A stretch of DNA of 12,036 bases from Fonsecaea monophora (lineage: Eukaryota; Ascomycota; Eurotiomycetes; Chaetothyriales; Herpotrichiellaceae), in the NCBI RefSeq assembly GCF_001642475.1, contig NW_019174158.1, positions 1 through 12,036 on the forward strand, given 5' to 3'. The notes below the pieces were generated by a model. It worked only from the letters and a program-made list of their open reading frames with translations. It was not told where the DNA came from and searched no databases. The position numbers and the translations under genes are program-made. Shown here one piece after another: positions 9,815-12,036 of the stretch; the stretch's first letter is position 1; each line of letters begins with the position of its first letter.

Positions 9815-10741
9815 ATCGCCCCCTACCTAGTACGCCCTCTCGTACTCGACCCGGTCTCACCAGCGCGGTGGACCACTCGGTCGGCCTCGACACCCTAGTT
9901 AAGCGTGGCGTGACGATGGACTGGCGGGTCGACGAGGTGGAATACGTCCCTCGACTAAACCGGTTCCGTAGCGCTCGCACGGAGGAGTGGATTGACGAAG
10001 TGTCGACGTAGGTGGAACACCTCAGTAGCGGCATGATCGTAGATCCCGAGTCTGGCCTCCTGTACCGCCCGGACGACGACACGTGGTAGGATAAGACGAC
10101 GCAGGACCCCGTAGCGCCTCCGGCGATCGTACCGGGGTGGCAATTTAAGCACGGTAACTTAGGGCTGGAAGACATGCGGCGGCGATGCGGCCTCCCCCCA
10201 CGCGCGGCCCTCGAGGACGAGGTCGCCTTCGGTGGCGCGGACGACGATACCGACCACACTAACGATGACGACCCTAACGACCTCGAAGATGGCGAGATCC
10301 GCGAGGAGGAGGGCGAGAGCGGCGGGACGGCTATGGACCCCCGCGGGCCGACCGACGCCACGACCCAGGACGCGCCCGTTGAGTCGTTTAGTGAAGGTAG
10401 TGAGACTACGGTAGCCGACGATAGTATGTATGGCGATAAGGATGGCGCGGCCGAGGACAACACGGACGACAAAGAGGCGAAGGAGATTAGTGACAGCCCC
10501 ACCACGCCGCACAGCGAGCTAGTGGATCGAGGACGCCCTCTAGTGGCGCTCCCGGAGGACTTAGATACGGACACGGATACGGCGGCCGCGAGAGCGGGGA
10601 ACGAGGAAACGGCGGCGGGCGAGGGCTAGGGGCCGCCACCTAGCAGTATAGGGGAGATAGTGTATAACCAGGTCGACGGGGTGGAGGATCCATTTATTTG
10701 ATGGGCGTCGGCGCCGGCAGCGGGGCGTGAGCATGGAGCAT

Positions 10742-10922
10742 ACACCGTTCAGCCTACACCATTCAGCATGCGACTTTCAGCATGCGACTTTCAGCATGCA
10801 CCATTCAGCAGGTAACATTCAGCAGGCAACTTTCAGCGTGCACCATTCAGCAGGCGACATTCAGCATGCACCATTCAGCATGCACCATTCAGCCTGCGAC
10901 TTTCAGCATGCGACATACAGCA
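10742..10922 (+). repeat. Minisatellite, 13 units of 14 bp
   Basis: Thirteen consecutive units follow the pattern GCRMCWTTCAGCAK, for example GCACCATTCAGCAT and GCGACTTTCAGCAT. The last unit is one base short. It begins 40 bp after the helicase TGA. It is full of CpA and TpG, in sharp contrast to the coding region upstream, so it escaped or postdates the mutation process. A frame stays open through it (10727-11194), but its translation is only the repeat read in three frames, so no gene is called. Confidence 0.85.
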
Positions 10923-11302
10923 ATCAGCAAGGGATTCAGGGCCTGAAGTATAGAGCTGGAAGCATCAAGGTGAGAGCATCGAGCATGAATACGGCAGACA
11001 GGAGCGTACGGAGCATAAGCGAGTATAAGTACATGAAGGACTGGGACTGCGGAGGTACATTAAGTATATTAGAGGGTAGAGCTAGGAGAGGGATTAAGGA
11101 GTCTTACTACTTAGGGCGGGATTTTTTTTTTAATTTCGCTTTTTTTTTCGTGCCTATAGGACGTAGCTGGGTTAGAGATACGGTAACTAGCTAGGCGGCG
11201 GTGAACCGTAAGAAATAGACGACGATGAGCAGTCTCGAGGTAGATAGAATAGATGCATTACTACCAGTAGCGGGGCGAGTACGAGGAGAGGAGGAGAGGT
11301 GG
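10923..11302. other. Spacer between the two tandem arrays
   Basis: No gene or RNA is supportable. The segment is purine-rich on the plus strand and contains two runs of eight or more T separated by TAATTTCGC-like sequence around 11121-11149. It links the minisatellite to the 50-bp tandem array. Confidence 0.5.
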
Positions 11303-11780
11303 GATGTAGAATAGATCCATTCCACAGACGTACTAGAGAAAAAAAAGATGGGAGATTAAATGGATCCATTCCACAGATACGCTGAAAAAAAAAAAGACGG
11401 GAGATAAAATGGATCGATTCCACAGGGGTAGTAGAAAAAAAAAACGGGTAAAGATGGGAGACAGAACGGATCCATTCCATAGGCATACTAGGAAAAAAAA
11501 AGACGGGATATAGAATGGATCCATTCCACAGGCATAGTAAGAAAAAAAAAAAGATGGGGGATGAAATGGATCCATTCCACTAGCATGGTAAGAAAAAAAA
11601 AAGATGGGGGATGAAATGGATCCATTCCATAGACATGCTGGAGAAAAAGAAAGACGGGGGATAAAATGGATCCATTCCACAGACGTACTGGGAAAAAAGA
11701 GATAGGATATGAGATGGATCCATTCTACAGACATGTTGGAGAAGGGGAGACAGGAGGTCTAATGGATGCATTCTACCACC
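11303..11780 (+). repeat. Tandem array, ten units of about 50 bp carrying the GGATCCATTC core
   Basis: Ten cores with GGATCCATTCCA or close variants start near 11314, 11362, 11411, 11469, 11518, 11569, 11619, 11669, 11717 and 11764. Spacings are 47-51 bp, with one of 58. Each unit follows the order core, CACAGRCRTACTRG, an A-rich run of varying length, then GAYGGGRGATRRAAT leading into the next core. The core is the same 12-bp palindrome found in the dispersed element and the helicase introns. Most units keep CpA and TpG; the first has TAGATCC and the last GGATGCATTC. Minus-strand frames through the array only translate the repeat. Confidence 0.85.
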
Positions 11781-11821
11781 CTGCTCGATGGTACCCATCG
11801 AAGGATTCCAAGATTTTTTCT

Positions 11822-11872
11822 ATGATGGGTACTAAGGAAATAGAAAGTCGAATATCTCTTAGTACCCATCGT
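11822..11872. repeat. Inverted repeat with 15-bp arms
   Basis: ATGATGGGTACTAAG at 11822-11836 is the inverted partner of CTTAGTACCCATCGT at 11858-11872, with one mismatch and a 21-bp loop. A related half-site, GATGGTACCCATCGAAGG, lies at 11787-11804. The sequence differs from the GGATCC palindrome, so this is a separate repeat type. It could be the edge of another foldback element or a transcript-end hairpin. Confidence 0.5.
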
Positions 11873-12036
11873 AAAAAACGACGGTTTTTTCGATTTTTCC
11901 GCTTATTAAGGTCTATTCTTCGATAATATCTACTTAGATAGACTCTCCGTATCGTAGATGGACTAATATAGTCTTAACCCTAGAGGGTAGATCTATAGAA
12001 GATCAAAATCGCGAATATCTCTTTAACTAGAAATTT
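11873..12036. other. AT-rich right edge without a gene
   Basis: Base composition shifts to AT-rich, with A6 and T6 runs around 11873-11894 and frequent TA steps. No open frame or recognisable feature continues to the window edge. Confidence 0.4.

Larger units (their letters stand above)
5048..10701 (+). pseudogene. SNF2-family helicase/ATPase, four exons, about 63 in-frame TAG/TAA
   Basis: Exons are 5048-6505, 6715-7675, 7785-9692 and 9815-10701, together 1,738 codons including TGA at 10699-10701. Order: basic N-terminus (RRKRR, KRPK; likely nuclear signal), Lys/Glu-rich possible coiled coil (about 40-90), Ser/Thr/Lys tract (about 100-125), SNF2 core, and an acidic Asp/Glu-rich tail from about 1570. 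Core motifs are ATP-binding CGLGKT (642-647), motif II reading DEAY (900-903) where DEAH is usual, TATP (928-931), and motif VI QSIGRVHRLGQ (1294-1304), both of whose glutamines are written TAG or TAA. Spacing between the ATPase and C-terminal helicase lobes is long, as in some fungal SNF2 proteins. An intact relative would be a nuclear ATP-driven DNA translocase. The start is the first ATG giving a basic N-terminus. This copy is probably inactive through CpA-to-TpA mutation; UAR-to-Gln recoding is the alternative. Confidence 0.85.

Noticed and set aside
9699..10574. Minus-strand open frame of 291 codons
   Set aside because: It is the antisense shadow of intron 3 and helicase exon 4; its Ser/Arg-rich composition mirrors the acidic tail codons, and no domain is recognisable.
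10727..11194. Plus-strand frame of 155 codons through the minisatellite
   Set aside because: Its first part is the 14-bp repeat read in three frames, and the remainder has no recognisable protein character.
11187..11798. Overlapping minus-strand frames rich in Trp, Phe and Ser
   Set aside because: They translate the 50-bp tandem array in several frames at once; open frames here follow from repeat composition.

Overview
The window looks like accessory or repeat-derived DNA from a filamentous ascomycete (Pezizomycotina). This is inferred from short GT-AG introns with CTGAC or TACTAAC branch sites, a fungal-style SNF2 helicase, and a dense CpA-to-TpA signature resembling repeat-induced point mutation (RIP). 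No rRNA, tRNA, CRISPR array or intact conventional gene was found.

Layout. (1) Positions 3-3080: a long plus-strand frame with about 47 in-frame TAG/TAA codons but no TGA until 3078-3080. It is open at the left edge and encodes a large protein of unknown function. (2) Positions 3081-5047: about 2 kb without a gene, holding degenerate copies of a short palindromic repeat, poly-T tracts and two direct-repeat pairs. (3) Positions 5048-10701: a four-exon SNF2-family helicase gene. Spliced, it gives 1,737 codons with about 63 in-frame TAG/TAA and the first in-frame TGA at 10699-10701. Helicase motifs I, II, III and VI are recognisable. (4) Positions 10742-10922: a 14-bp minisatellite. (5) Positions 11303-11780: ten tandem units of about 50 bp, each carrying the core of the dispersed palindrome. 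(6) Positions 11781-12036: AT-rich sequence with a 15-bp-arm hairpin.

The stop codons have two readings. Either both genes were inactivated by C-to-T change at CpA on both strands (CAG/CAA to TAG/TAA, TGG to TAG), or UAG/UAA is read as glutamine. I favour mutation. TpA is enriched and CpA/TpG depleted in every frame, the ratio of retained to converted sites looks alike in and out of frame, third-position T is concentrated before A, the helicase DEAH box reads DEAY, and the damage fades toward the helicase 3' end. Recoding is kept as a testable alternative.

The least expected structure is a foldback element of about 55 bp (arms of about 18-20 bp around GAATGGATCCATTC). One copy with nearly the same size and architecture sits in each of the three helicase introns. 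Degenerate copies lie between the genes, and its core forms the downstream tandem array. The two genes lie on one strand and carry the same kind of damage, so they may belong to one multicopy unit, but no element ends were found.
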